Positions 1-5,926 of a stretch of 14,912 bases of DNA are shown piece by piece (within the stretch, counting starts at the first letter, position 1; each line of letters begins with the position of its first letter). The DNA lies in contig JACCXR010000588.1 of the NCBI GenBank assembly GCA_013696915.1, positions 1 through 14,912 of the forward strand. The letters run 5' to 3'. Origin of the DNA: Euzebyaceae bacterium (GTDB taxonomy: Bacteria; Actinomycetota; Nitriliruptoria; Euzebyales; Egibacteraceae). The notes below the pieces were generated by a model that had not been told where the DNA came from, did no database searches, and saw nothing but the letters and a program-made list of their open reading frames with translations. Both the position numbers and the translations under genes were made by a program.

Positions 1-140
1 GTCGAGGTCCGGACCACCGGCTGGCCCCTGCGGGTGGAGGTCACCGTCGCGGTGACCCCGCGCACCCCGGGCATCCGGCTGATCATCCCGGCGGTGAGTG
101 CGCGGGCGGCCGCTGCGGTGCGCCCGCGGTCGACCGCTGA
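1..140 (+). CDS. C-terminal end of a TadE-like pilus/secretion protein (partial, 3' end unclear)
   Basis: Frame 1 is open from the window edge and shows almost pure G/C third positions for about the first 32 codons. It reads as alternating hydrophobic and charged strands (VEVRTTGWPLRVEV), then an Ala-rich end (SARAAAAVRPRST). This resembles the tail of the TadE-like proteins that sit beside Rv3649-type helicases in actinobacteria, and the convergent arrangement with the helicase at 314-2623 is the same as in Mycobacterium. The expected stop is absent: frame 1 runs on through the repeats and antisense to the helicase until a TGA at 715-717. A TGA at 138-140 lies in another frame and would close the gene if one base had been lost upstream. 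I end the feature there because coding character fades. Family assignment rests on context plus a short tail, so it is tentative. Confidence 0.45.
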   Translation, partial: RGPDHRLAPAGGGHRRGDPAHPGHPADHPGGECAGGRCGAPAVDR

Positions 141-287
141 GGTGCTCTCCGGGTCGGCGGCCGGTGCTCCCCAAATCGGTGTTCTCCGGGTCGCCGGCCG
201 GGTCGGCGGCCGGGTCTGCGGCCGCGGTGCTCCCCAGGTCGGTGTTCTCCGGGTCGGCGGCCGTGGTGCTCTCCGGGTCGGCGGCCG
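141..287. repeat. GC-rich direct-repeat patch between convergent genes
   Basis: Two kinds of direct repeat are visible. A 22-bp unit at 141-162 (starts GGTGCTCTCCGGGTCGG) recurs identically at 265-286. A 37-bp unit at 163-199 recurs at 226-262 with three mismatches; both copies begin GGTGCTCCCC and contain TCGGTGTTCTCCGGGTCG. The sub-motif CTCCGGGTCG occurs four times. The 22-bp copies are 124 bp apart, so they do not keep frame, which argues against a translated repeat domain. The patch lies between the end of the TadE-like gene and the helicase stop. No gene is seen in 141-313. Confidence 0.7.
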
Positions 288-313
288 CGGCCCGCCCGCG
301 GCCGGCGAGCGCG

Positions 314-2623
314 TCAGCCGGCGCGCTCGGCCAGCACCGCGCGGAGCAGCGCGGCGGCGCCGGCCTTGTCCAGCGGCTCGTTGCCGTTCCCGCATTTCGG
401 GGACTGCACGCAGGAGGGACAGCCGGCCGAGCATGGGCACGTGGAGATGGCGGTCAGGGTCGCGCGCAGATGGGCGTCGCCGCTGCGGAAGCCGCGCTCG
501 GCGATCCCCGCCCCGCCCGCGTACCCGTCGTAGACGAAGATCGTGGCCTCGCCGGTGTCCGGATGCCACGCCGTCGAGACCCCGCCGATGTCCCAGCGAT
601 CGCACATCGCGAACAGCGGCAGCAGGCCGATGGCCGCGTGCTCGGCGGCGTGCGCCGCGCCGGGCACCCGGTCCCCACCCAGGCCGGCGAGGTCGAGCAC
701 CGGCTCGGGGATCGTGAGCCAGAGCGCCTGGGTCTGCAGGTGCTGGCGGGGCAGGTCGAGCTCGACCAGACCCAGGGACTCGTTGGTCACCAGCTGCCGG
801 CGCTCGAAGGCGAGGACCTGGCGGCTCACCTCGACGCGGCCGAGATGCATACGACACCTGCCCCACCCGGCCACCTGCTCGACGCGCAGCACGGCGATGT
901 CGGTGTCCGACCGCGGCTGTGTGTACTCGTCGCCGCGGAAGACGTCGGCCACGGCCGTCCGGGCGGTGAGGTCCAGGGCACGGATCCTGTACGCCTGGCC
1001 CTGGTGCAGGTAGACCGCACCCGCGTGCACCGTGCGGAACGCACGGGCCTCGTCGACGTCGCCGATCAGCGCCCCCGTCGCGCCGTCGACGATCGTGAAC
1101 GGCGCACCGCCGGCGCTGCGGATGCCGACGCCGGCCGCCGGGGATCCGCGCCCCGACCAGAAGAAGCGTCCGCCGCGCTCCCGGAGACGGCCGTCGGCCA
1201 CCTCCTGCGCCAGCAGCCCGCTCAGCGCGGGCCCGGCGCGGTCCGGGCCGGAGAACATCGTCTCGCGCGCGTCGACCGGCAGCTCCCAGGCAGCGCAGCG
1301 CAGGTGGGGAAGAAGGATGTAGGGGTTGGTGACGTCCACGACCGCCGCCTCCAGCGGCCGCCCCCACAGCTCGGCCGGGTTCGCGAGCAGGTAGTGGTCC
1401 AGCGGGTTGTCGTCCGCGACGAACACCGCCACGGACTCACGTCCCCGCCGCCCCGCACGGCCGGCCTGCTGCCACAGCGACGCGACCGTCCCCGGCCAGC
1501 CGGCGATGACGACCGCGTCCAGCGCGCCGACATCGACACCGAGTTCCAGCGCGTCGGTCGCCGCCACGCCGCGCAGCGTGCCGTCGAGCAGGCCGCGCTC
1601 GACGTCGCGCCGCTCCTGGGGGAGGTGTCCGGCGCGGTAGGCCAGGACGGTGCCGCCCAGCCCGGCCGGCTCCAGAGCGCGCCGCGCGCCCGCGGCGACG
1701 AGCTCTGCTCCCTTCCGCGACTTCACGAACGCGATCGTCGCCGGCCCGCGCTCGACAAGGCCCGCGAGCACGTCGGCGGCCTCGGCGAGCGTCGAGCGCC
1801 GGGCGCCCGTGCCGACGTCGGTGACCGGCGGCTCCCACAGGGCGAAGACGACCGGCGGCTTTGGAGCACCGTCGTCGAGGACCTCTGCGACCCGCAGCCC
1901 GGTCAGGTTCGCGGCGTGCTCGCCGGGGTTGCCGATCGTGGCGCTGGCGAGCACGAACGTCGGCGTGGCCGAGTAGTGGTCGCACACGCGCCGCAGGCGC
2001 CGCAGGATCGCCGCCACGTGCGACCCGAAGACGCCCCTGGCCACATGGCACTCGTCGACCACGACGAGAGCGAGGCGATGCAGGAAGTCGCCCCAGCGGC
2101 GGTGACCTGGGAGCAGCCCGACGTGGAGCATGTCGGGGTTGGTCAGGACGACGTTCGCGGTGCGTCTGACGGCGTCGCGGTCGCCGACCGGCGTGTCCCC
2201 GTCGTAGGCGGCCGCCCGCACGTGCGGCAGCCGGAAGCTGCGCAATGCCCGCAACTGGTCGTGTGCCAGCGCCTTCGTCGGGGACAGGTAGAGCGCCGTC
2301 GCCTTGTCGTCGCGCAGCAGCCGCTCGAGGAGCGGAAGCTGGTAGCACAGGCTCTTGCCGCTGGCCGTGCCCGTGGCCACGACCACGTGGCGACCGGCGC
2401 GGACGTGGTCGAGCGCCTCGGCCTGGTGGCGGTAGAGGGCCTCGATGCCGGCGAGGCGGAGCCGCCCGGGGATCGGGACGGGGAGGTCACCCGGCAGCGC
2501 AACCGTCTGCGCGGCCCTCGCCGGCAGTGCGCGCACGTGCACCAGCCGCGGCCGCCGGGCGGCGCCGGGCGTGGACGCGCTCAACTCGGCGTCGAGCGTC
2601 TCCAGCAGCGTCCGCCCGTCCAC
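314..2623 (-). CDS. DEAH-box superfamily 2 helicase with DUF1998 zinc-binding C-terminus (Rv3649/MrfA type)
   Basis: The 769-residue protein is a superfamily 2 ATP-dependent helicase. A Q-motif-like YRHQAEAL lies near 64-71, Walker A ATGTASGKS at 83-91, DECH at 190-193, SAT at 227-229, ATDALELGVDV at 355-365 and motif VI QQAGRAGRRG at 385-394. The C-terminal half ends in a DUF1998-type cysteine cluster, CPCSAGCPSC then SPKCGNGN, with Cys729, 731, 735 and 738 spaced like the zinc site of the Bacillus repair helicase MrfA (YprA). Such proteins are 3'-5' DNA translocases; MrfA acts in mitomycin-damage repair, so a DNA repair role is likely but inferred. The GTG start is the furthest upstream possible, because an in-frame TAG lies at 2635-2633. 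No clear Shine-Dalgarno precedes it. Length and motifs are complete. The location beside a TadE-like gene and bldG matches the actinobacterial helicase/secretion neighbourhood. Confidence 0.93.
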   Translation of the reverse strand: MDGRTLLETLDAELSASTPGAARRPRLVHVRALPARAAQTVALPGDLPVPIPGRLRLAGIEALYRHQAEALDHVRAGRHVVVATGTASGKSLCYQLPLLERLLRDDKATALYLSPTKALAHDQLRALRSFRLPHVRAAAYDGDTPVGDRDAVRRTANVVLTNPDMLHVGLLPGHRRWGDFLHRLALVVVDECHVARGVFGSHVAAILRRLRRVCDHYSATPTFVLASATIGNPGEHAANLTGLRVAEVLDDGAPKPPVVFALWEPPVTDVGTGARRSTLAEAADVLAGLVERGPATIAFVKSRKGAELVAAGARRALEPAGLGGTVLAYRAGHLPQERRDVERGLLDGTLRGVAATDALELGVDVGALDAVVIAGWPGTVASLWQQAGRAGRRGRESVAVFVADDNPLDHYLLANPAELWGRPLEAAVVDVTNPYILLPHLRCAAWELPVDARETMFSGPDRAGPALSGLLAQEVADGRLRERGGRFFWSGRGSPAAGVGIRSAGGAPFTIVDGATGALIGDVDEARAFRTVHAGAVYLHQGQAYRIRALDLTARTAVADVFRGDEYTQPRSDTDIAVLRVEQVAGWGRCRMHLGRVEVSRQVLAFERRQLVTNESLGLVELDLPRQHLQTQALWLTIPEPVLDLAGLGGDRVPGAAHAAEHAAIGLLPLFAMCDRWDIGGVSTAWHPDTGEATIFVYDGYAGGAGIAERGFRSGDAHLRATLTAISTCPCSAGCPSCVQSPKCGNGNEPLDKAGAAALLRAVLAERAG

Positions 2624-2651
2624 GGGCGAAGGCTACGCGGGCCGCCCGCCG

Positions 2652-2801
2652 GTCGGGGCGCGCCCACACCCGACCGCGGCGTCCGACGTTTCGACCGCCG
2701 TCGGCCGGGGCGCCCGACACCCCGACCGCGGAGTCCGACGTTTCGCCGCCTGCCCGGCCGGGCACGACTTCAGGAACCGTCCGCAGAGGACCGTCGTTTC
2801 G
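2652..2801. repeat. Tandem ~50-bp repeats with TCCGACGTTTCG core upstream of bldG
   Basis: The divergent spacer between the helicase (start 2623) and bldG (start 2835) holds two tandem imperfect copies of a unit of 48-51 bp, 2652-2699 and 2700-2750. Both contain CCGACCGCGG and then TCCGACGTTTCG (2682-2693 and 2734-2745). A third, partial copy of the core, ACCGTCGTTTCG, lies at 2790-2801, matching 10 of 12 positions. The cores are 52 and 56 bp apart, roughly five helical turns each. This suggests binding sites for a regulator of bldG, the helicase, or both. No confident -10 box was recognised, and no gene is seen in 2624-2834. Confidence 0.55.
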
Positions 2802-2823
2802 TGTTGTCCGGCTAGCGAGCACC

Positions 2824-2828
2824 AGGAG
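2824..2828 (+). promoter_or_regulatory. Ribosome binding site of bldG
   Basis: AGGAG lies six bases before the GTG at 2835. It fixes the start against much longer upstream readings of the same frame that run through the repeat region. Confidence 0.7.
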
Positions 2829-2834
2829 CAGTCC

Positions 2835-3176
2835 GTGGACCTGTCGTTGGATCACCGTTCGGAAGGCGACCGCACCATCCTCGAAGTCGGCGGCGAGGTG
2901 GACGTCTACACCGCCCCGAAGCTGCGGGAGCGGCTCGTCGAGCTGGTCGGCGAGGGGCACTACAAGATCATCGTCGACATGACCAAGGTCGAGTTCCTGG
3001 ACTCCACCGGCCTGGGCGTCCTTGTCGGCGGGTTGAAGCGGGTGCGCTCGCACGACGGCACGCTCGCACTCGTCTGCAACCAGGAGCGCATCCTCAAGAT
3101 CTTCAGGATCACCGGGCTCACCAAGGTCTTCCCGATGTTCGACACGCTCGACGAGGCGCTTGCGGACACCCAGTGA
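2835..3176 (+). CDS. bldG: Anti-sigma factor antagonist BldG (STAS domain)
   Basis: The 113-residue single STAS-domain protein is a close match to Streptomyces BldG in length and sequence. VGGEVDVYTAPKLRE lies near 18-32, and the helix LGVLVGGLKRVR is followed by LVCNQERILKIFRITGLTK. The phosphoacceptor region is FLDSTGLG, making Ser57 the predicted switch residue. In this family the unphosphorylated protein binds an anti-sigma kinase and frees a sigma factor; phosphorylation turns it off. BldG controls development and antibiotic production in Streptomyces; its role here is unknown. The GTG start is supported by AGGAG at 2824-2828, six bases upstream. The stop TGA shares its A with the ATG of the next gene (TGATG), so the two are probably translationally coupled. 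The upstream repeats may regulate it. Confidence 0.95.
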   Translation: MDLSLDHRSEGDRTILEVGGEVDVYTAPKLRERLVELVGEGHYKIIVDMTKVEFLDSTGLGVLVGGLKRVRSHDGTLALVCNQERILKIFRITGLTKVFPMFDTLDEALADTQ

Positions 3177-3598
3177 TGCTCGACGTCGAGTTGCGCCTCC
3201 CCTCCGACGTCCAGTACGTCGGGTTGGCGCGGCTCGTCGTCACCGTCGCGGCACGTCAGGCGGGGATGGTCGACGAGCGGGTCGAGGATCTGAAGATCGC
3301 GGTGAGCGAGGCGACCACGAACGCGATCGTCGCCCATCAGCAGTACAGCTCCTCCAGCCCGGTCATCCTGCGGTTCGGTCCCACCTCCGGCGGGTCGTTC
3401 GAGGTGACGATCGTGGACGCCGGCCCGGGATTCCAGCCCCAGACGCCCGAGGCCGCGGCCGAGAAGGACCTGTCGACCGAGGGCGGCCTCGGCGTCACGC
3501 TCATCCGCGGTCTTGCCGACGACGTGCGGTTCCTGCGCGGGGAGGGCATGAAGGTGCACATGCGGTTCGCCGTCGGCCTCGAGGCCGAGGCCGGCTGA
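3176..3598 (+). CDS. GHKL ATP-binding protein, anti-sigma factor/serine kinase-like partner of BldG
   Basis: The 140-residue protein has a HATPase_c_2 (RsbW/SpoIIAB-like) fold. The N box is SEATTNA with Glu45 and Asn49, the G1 box is DAGPGF with Asp81, and the G2-like stretch is GGLGVTLIRGLAD starting at Gly103. These are the ATP- and Mg-binding elements of the family, so nucleotide binding looks intact. Kinase activity on BldG is possible but cannot be read from sequence. Position and size match SCO3548 (ApgA), the BldG-binding protein encoded directly downstream of bldG in Streptomyces. The ATG overlaps the bldG stop by one base. A GTG at 3173 is an alternative start adding one residue. No sigma factor gene is present in the window, so the regulated sigma factor must be encoded elsewhere. 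Confidence 0.9.
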   Translation: MLDVELRLPSDVQYVGLARLVVTVAARQAGMVDERVEDLKIAVSEATTNAIVAHQQYSSSSPVILRFGPTSGGSFEVTIVDAGPGFQPQTPEAAAEKDLSTEGGLGVTLIRGLADDVRFLRGEGMKVHMRFAVGLEAEAG

Positions 3599-3619
3599 CC
3601 CCGGCGGGCCCCGCGGTCA
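3596..3619. terminator. Imperfect inverted repeat covering both convergent stop codons
   Basis: TGACC at 3596-3600 pairs with GGTCA at 3615-3619, and the arms extend inward to 12 bases with three mismatches. The repeat contains the TGA of the GHKL gene (+) and the TGA of the antiporter (-, 3619-3617). There is no T-run on either side. It could act as a bidirectional hairpin terminator, but the evidence is only structural. Confidence 0.35.
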
Positions 3620-4816
3620 GTCCGCGGGCACGGGCGATCCGCCCCGGCCGGCGCGACGGCCCGCGAGTCGGTCGGCGAACAGCACCTTGAGCACCGGCGG
3701 GACGATCAGGGTGGTGAGGATCGACATCGCCACGATCACCGCGAATGTCTCGGCATCCACGGCGCCCGCCTTCTCGCCGGCGTTCGCGACGATGATGCCG
3801 ACCTCTCCTCGCGGGACCATCCCGACGCCGACGATGACGGCCGACCTCCACCCGAGCCCGGCGGCGGCCAGGCCGCACCCGACCAGCTTCCCGACCGCCG
3901 CGAGCGCGACCACGACGAGCACGACGACCAGCGTTCCGCCGCCGAAGAACTGGGTGGGGTCGACGGTGGCGCCGGTGATCACGAAGAAGAACGGCACCAG
4001 GAACTCCCCGAGCGGTTCGAACTTCTCCTCCAGTTCGTAGTGGTCCGGCGTCTCCGCCATCACCATGCCGGCGAGGAACGCCCCCACGATCGCCGCCAGG
4101 CCGATGACCTGCGCGAGCGCGGCGACGCCGAGGCAGGTGAGCGCCGCGAGCGCGAACGGCGCGTTCGGCAGCCGCGGGCGCTCGAACAGGTGGCCGCCGC
4201 GCGCGACGGCCCGCGTCCCGAACAGCCCGAAGACGACGAGAAACGCCGTCGACAGCGCGACGGTCACGCCGACCTGGACGAGGTCGATCCCCCCCTCGCC
4301 GCCGCCCCCCGCGACGATGCTCAGCACGATGAGCCCGAGGATGTCGTCGATGACCGCGGCACCGAGGATGATGCGGCTCTCACGCTCGCCGAGGAGCCTC
4401 AGGTCCGCGAGCACCCGGGCGGTGACGCCCACGGACGTCGCGACGAGCGCCGCCCCGAGGAACAGCGCCGTGATGGACTCGCGCCCGATGGCCACGTAGT
4501 AGCCGTAGCCCAGGCCGAAGGGGATCACCACGCCGACCACGGCCACCAGGGCCGCGGTCCGGCCGACGGCGCGGATGTCGGACAGCCGCGTCTCCAGCCC
4601 CACGCGGAACAGCAGGATCACGACGCAGAGTTCGGCGAATTCCCGGAGGAACGGTTCCTCGGCGACGTCGACCACGCCGAGGACGCCGGCGCCGAGCACC
4701 ATGCCGACGAGCAGTTCACCGATGACGGCGGGTTGCCCCAGCCGCTCGAACACCTCGCCGGCCAGCTTCGCGGCGGCGAAGAGGAGGAAGAGCTGGACAA
4801 GGATGGGAAGTTCCAC
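3617..4816 (-). CDS. CPA2-family cation/proton antiporter (Na+/H+ exchanger domain)
   Basis: The 399-residue polytopic membrane protein has about 12-13 hydrophobic segments and no cytosolic TrkA-N or universal stress domain, so it is the short NapA/Kef-core form. Family landmarks include LGQPAVIGELLVGMVLG near 26-43, a ATSVGVTARVLADL stretch at 126-139, and the paired aspartates AVIDDILGL (Asp157-Asp158). Two acidic residues at this site are typical of electrogenic Na+(or K+)/H+ exchangers; electroneutral members have Asn-Asp. The VPRGEVGIIVA motif lies near the C-terminus. The GTG start has AGGTGAGG at 4831-4824, seven bases away. It is divergent from the methyltransferase across a hairpin-rich spacer and convergent with the BldG pair. 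The transported cation cannot be determined from sequence. Confidence 0.88.
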   Translation of the reverse strand: MELPILVQLFLLFAAAKLAGEVFERLGQPAVIGELLVGMVLGAGVLGVVDVAEEPFLREFAELCVVILLFRVGLETRLSDIRAVGRTAALVAVVGVVIPFGLGYGYYVAIGRESITALFLGAALVATSVGVTARVLADLRLLGERESRIILGAAVIDDILGLIVLSIVAGGGGEGGIDLVQVGVTVALSTAFLVVFGLFGTRAVARGGHLFERPRLPNAPFALAALTCLGVAALAQVIGLAAIVGAFLAGMVMAETPDHYELEEKFEPLGEFLVPFFFVITGATVDPTQFFGGGTLVVVLVVVALAAVGKLVGCGLAAAGLGWRSAVIVGVGMVPRGEVGIIVANAGEKAGAVDAETFAVIVAMSILTTLIVPPVLKVLFADRLAGRRAGRGGSPVPAD

Positions 4817-4823
4817 GTGCAGG

Positions 4824-4831
4824 CCTCACCT
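4824..4831 (-). promoter_or_regulatory. Ribosome binding site of the antiporter
   Basis: AGGTGAGG on the minus strand lies seven bases before the GTG at 4816. It supports this start over any upstream one. Confidence 0.65.
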
Positions 4832-4882
4832 GTCGTCGGCTGGTGGGCCCGACGACCACGACGTGGCGGCACGCGCCGCCGG

Positions 4883-4918
4883 ATCCGGGGCCGTTCGGGA
4901 TCCGCACGGACCCCGGAT
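4883..4918. other. Strong hairpin, probably in the antiporter leader
   Basis: ATCCGGGG (4883-4890) pairs perfectly with CCCCGGAT (4911-4918). CCGT and ACGG then extend the stem to 12 pairs with a single bulged A, leaving an 11-base loop. On the minus strand it lies 67-102 bases upstream of the antiporter start, so it would fall in its 5' untranslated RNA. It could be a regulatory or stabilising leader structure. No known riboswitch class was recognised. Confidence 0.45.
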
Positions 4919-4928
4919 GGGCGGCGGG

Positions 4929-4951
4929 ATGGTAGCACCGGCGTGCCGGTG
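4929..4951 (-). promoter_or_regulatory. Candidate antiporter -10 box next to a palindrome
   Basis: On the minus strand TACCAT (4934-4929) fits the TANNNT -10 pattern. Immediately upstream is the palindrome CACCGGC-GT-GCCGGTG (4936-4951), which would fill the -35/-10 spacer where a repressor or MerR-type activator could bind. No good -35 hexamer is seen, so this is weak. Confidence 0.27.
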
Positions 4952-4990
4952 ACCGGCCCGGGCGACGGCGTGCGGGCTGGTGAAGAAGTG

Positions 4991-5022
4991 GGGCGCCGCC
5001 CCCGGGGGATGGGGCGGCGCCC
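4991..5022. terminator. Perfect 12-bp stem-loop in a divergent spacer
   Basis: GGGCGCCGCCCC (4991-5002) and GGGGCGGCGCCC (5011-5022) are perfect inverted repeats separated by eight bases. It looks like a GC-rich actinobacterial terminator or attenuator without a T-run. The flanking genes diverge from this spacer, so no annotated transcript should need ending here. Either a small unannotated RNA ends at it, or it acts as an attenuator in one leader. Confidence 0.5.
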
Positions 5023-5033
5023 TCTGGCGTACG

Positions 5034-5053
5034 TGACCGGCCGGAGCCGGTCA
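5034..5053. other. Second short inverted repeat in the divergent spacer
   Basis: TGACCGG (5034-5040) and CCGGTCA (5047-5053) are perfect 7-bp arms with a six-base loop, 11 bases after the larger hairpin. In the rest of this 480-bp gap (4817-5296) I see no convincing gene. A TANNNT-like TACGAT at 5252-5257 is a weak candidate -10 box for the methyltransferase. Confidence 0.35.
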
Positions 5054-5296
5054 GTCCGCCTCGGCTGTGGAAGCGCGGTGACGTCGCGGCATGGAACGGG
5101 CACCGCGGGCGGTACGGCCTCCGCGGGTGGTGGCGGCGCGTCCCCCCGTCTCGCGGCATCTCGCCGAGCCCGCGCCGACCATCGCGACCAGCATAAGCGG
5201 CGTTGGGCTCCGCGGCCTAGTCGCGGACCCGGGGTTTCCCGGGGGTCGGGCTACGATGATCGGGGGTCATGGCGCCTCGAGGAAGGACCGCCCGTC

Positions 5297-5917
5297 TTGG
5301 AACGCCGGATGCTGCAGAGTGTCGCCGCCTACGACGCCGCGGCACCGGCGTACCAGGAGGCGTGGCGGGAGCACCGTCCGCTGGACGCGATCCGCAAGTT
5401 CGCCGGTCAGGCGGGTCGGGGCGCCCGCGTCCTCGACATCGCCTGTGGACCCGCGCTCGACCTGCGCCTGCTGCGCGACGCCGGGTTGAAGGTCGTCGCC
5501 GGCGACCTCTCGCACGAGTCGATGCGCCTGGGCCGCCTGCTGTTCCCGAAGGGCTCGCTCGCCCGCTGGGACTTTCGACGGCTGCCCTTCCCCGACGATG
5601 TCTTCGGCGGCGTCTGGGCGCCGGCCGCGCTCCAGCACCTGCCCCGCGCGCAGATCCGGCCGGCCCTCGCCGAGCTGCGCCGGGTGCAGCGCTCGGGCCC
5701 CGTCTTCGCGACCTTCCGCCAGGGCGCCGGCAACCTCGACCCCGTCGAGGATCCGCCCGCCGGGACGGTGTGGGCGACGTCGGTGTCCTCCGACGAGCTC
5801 CGGGCGCTCCTGCTCGGCGCCGGCTACGGCGAGGTGGAGGTCGAGACCAGGCCGGACCCCCTCGACCGGCCCGAGGTCACCTGGGTCTACGGGTGGGGTC
5901 GCGTGCCGGTGCGGTGA
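5297..5917 (+). CDS. Class I SAM-dependent methyltransferase, substrate unknown
   Basis: About 206 residues. Motif I is VLDIACGPALDLRLL, followed by VVAGDLS, where the Asp would bind the SAM ribose. RRLPFPDDVFGGVWAPAALQHLP then gives the motif IV region typical of Methyltransf_11/25 proteins, with a C-terminal beta-hairpin ending in TWVYGWGRVPVR. In the family these methylate small molecules, lipids, proteins or tRNA; nothing here tells which. The TTG at 5297 is preceded by GGAAGGA (5281-5287) with a nine-base gap. An ATG at 5309 is the alternative, giving four fewer residues. There is no start further upstream that has a ribosome binding site, although the frame stays open. It ends nine bases from the convergent hppA stop. 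It is a single-gene unit, divergent from the antiporter. Confidence 0.85.
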   Translation: MERRMLQSVAAYDAAAPAYQEAWREHRPLDAIRKFAGQAGRGARVLDIACGPALDLRLLRDAGLKVVAGDLSHESMRLGRLLFPKGSLARWDFRRLPFPDDVFGGVWAPAALQHLPRAQIRPALAELRRVQRSGPVFATFRQGAGNLDPVEDPPAGTVWATSVSSDELRALLLGAGYGEVEVETRPDPLDRPEVTWVYGWGRVPVR

Positions 5918-5926
5918 GGCCGTCGC

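Noticed and set aside
2652..2801. CRISPR array
   Set aside because: Only two to three imperfect tandem copies without unique spacers of constant length, and no cas genes.
98..2815. A 905-codon + strand frame across the helicase
   Set aside because: Antisense shadow of a helicase with all motifs intact; its product is Arg/Ala/Gly-rich with no domain.
2790..2830. SigB/SigF-type promoter for bldG from GTTT near 2797
   Set aside because: No GGGTAT-like -10 at the right distance; the nearby GGCTAG is too close.
4817..5060. Known riboswitch (such as a cyclic-di-AMP type) or a tRNA in the antiporter leader
   Set aside because: Hairpins are present, but I could not match the conserved cores of a known riboswitch, and the GTTCGGGATCC-like stretch lacks the rest of a tRNA cloverleaf.
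4040..5296. Long upstream extension of the methyltransferase frame
   Set aside because: It is antisense to the antiporter and crosses the hairpin cluster. The methyltransferase fold is complete from about 5297.
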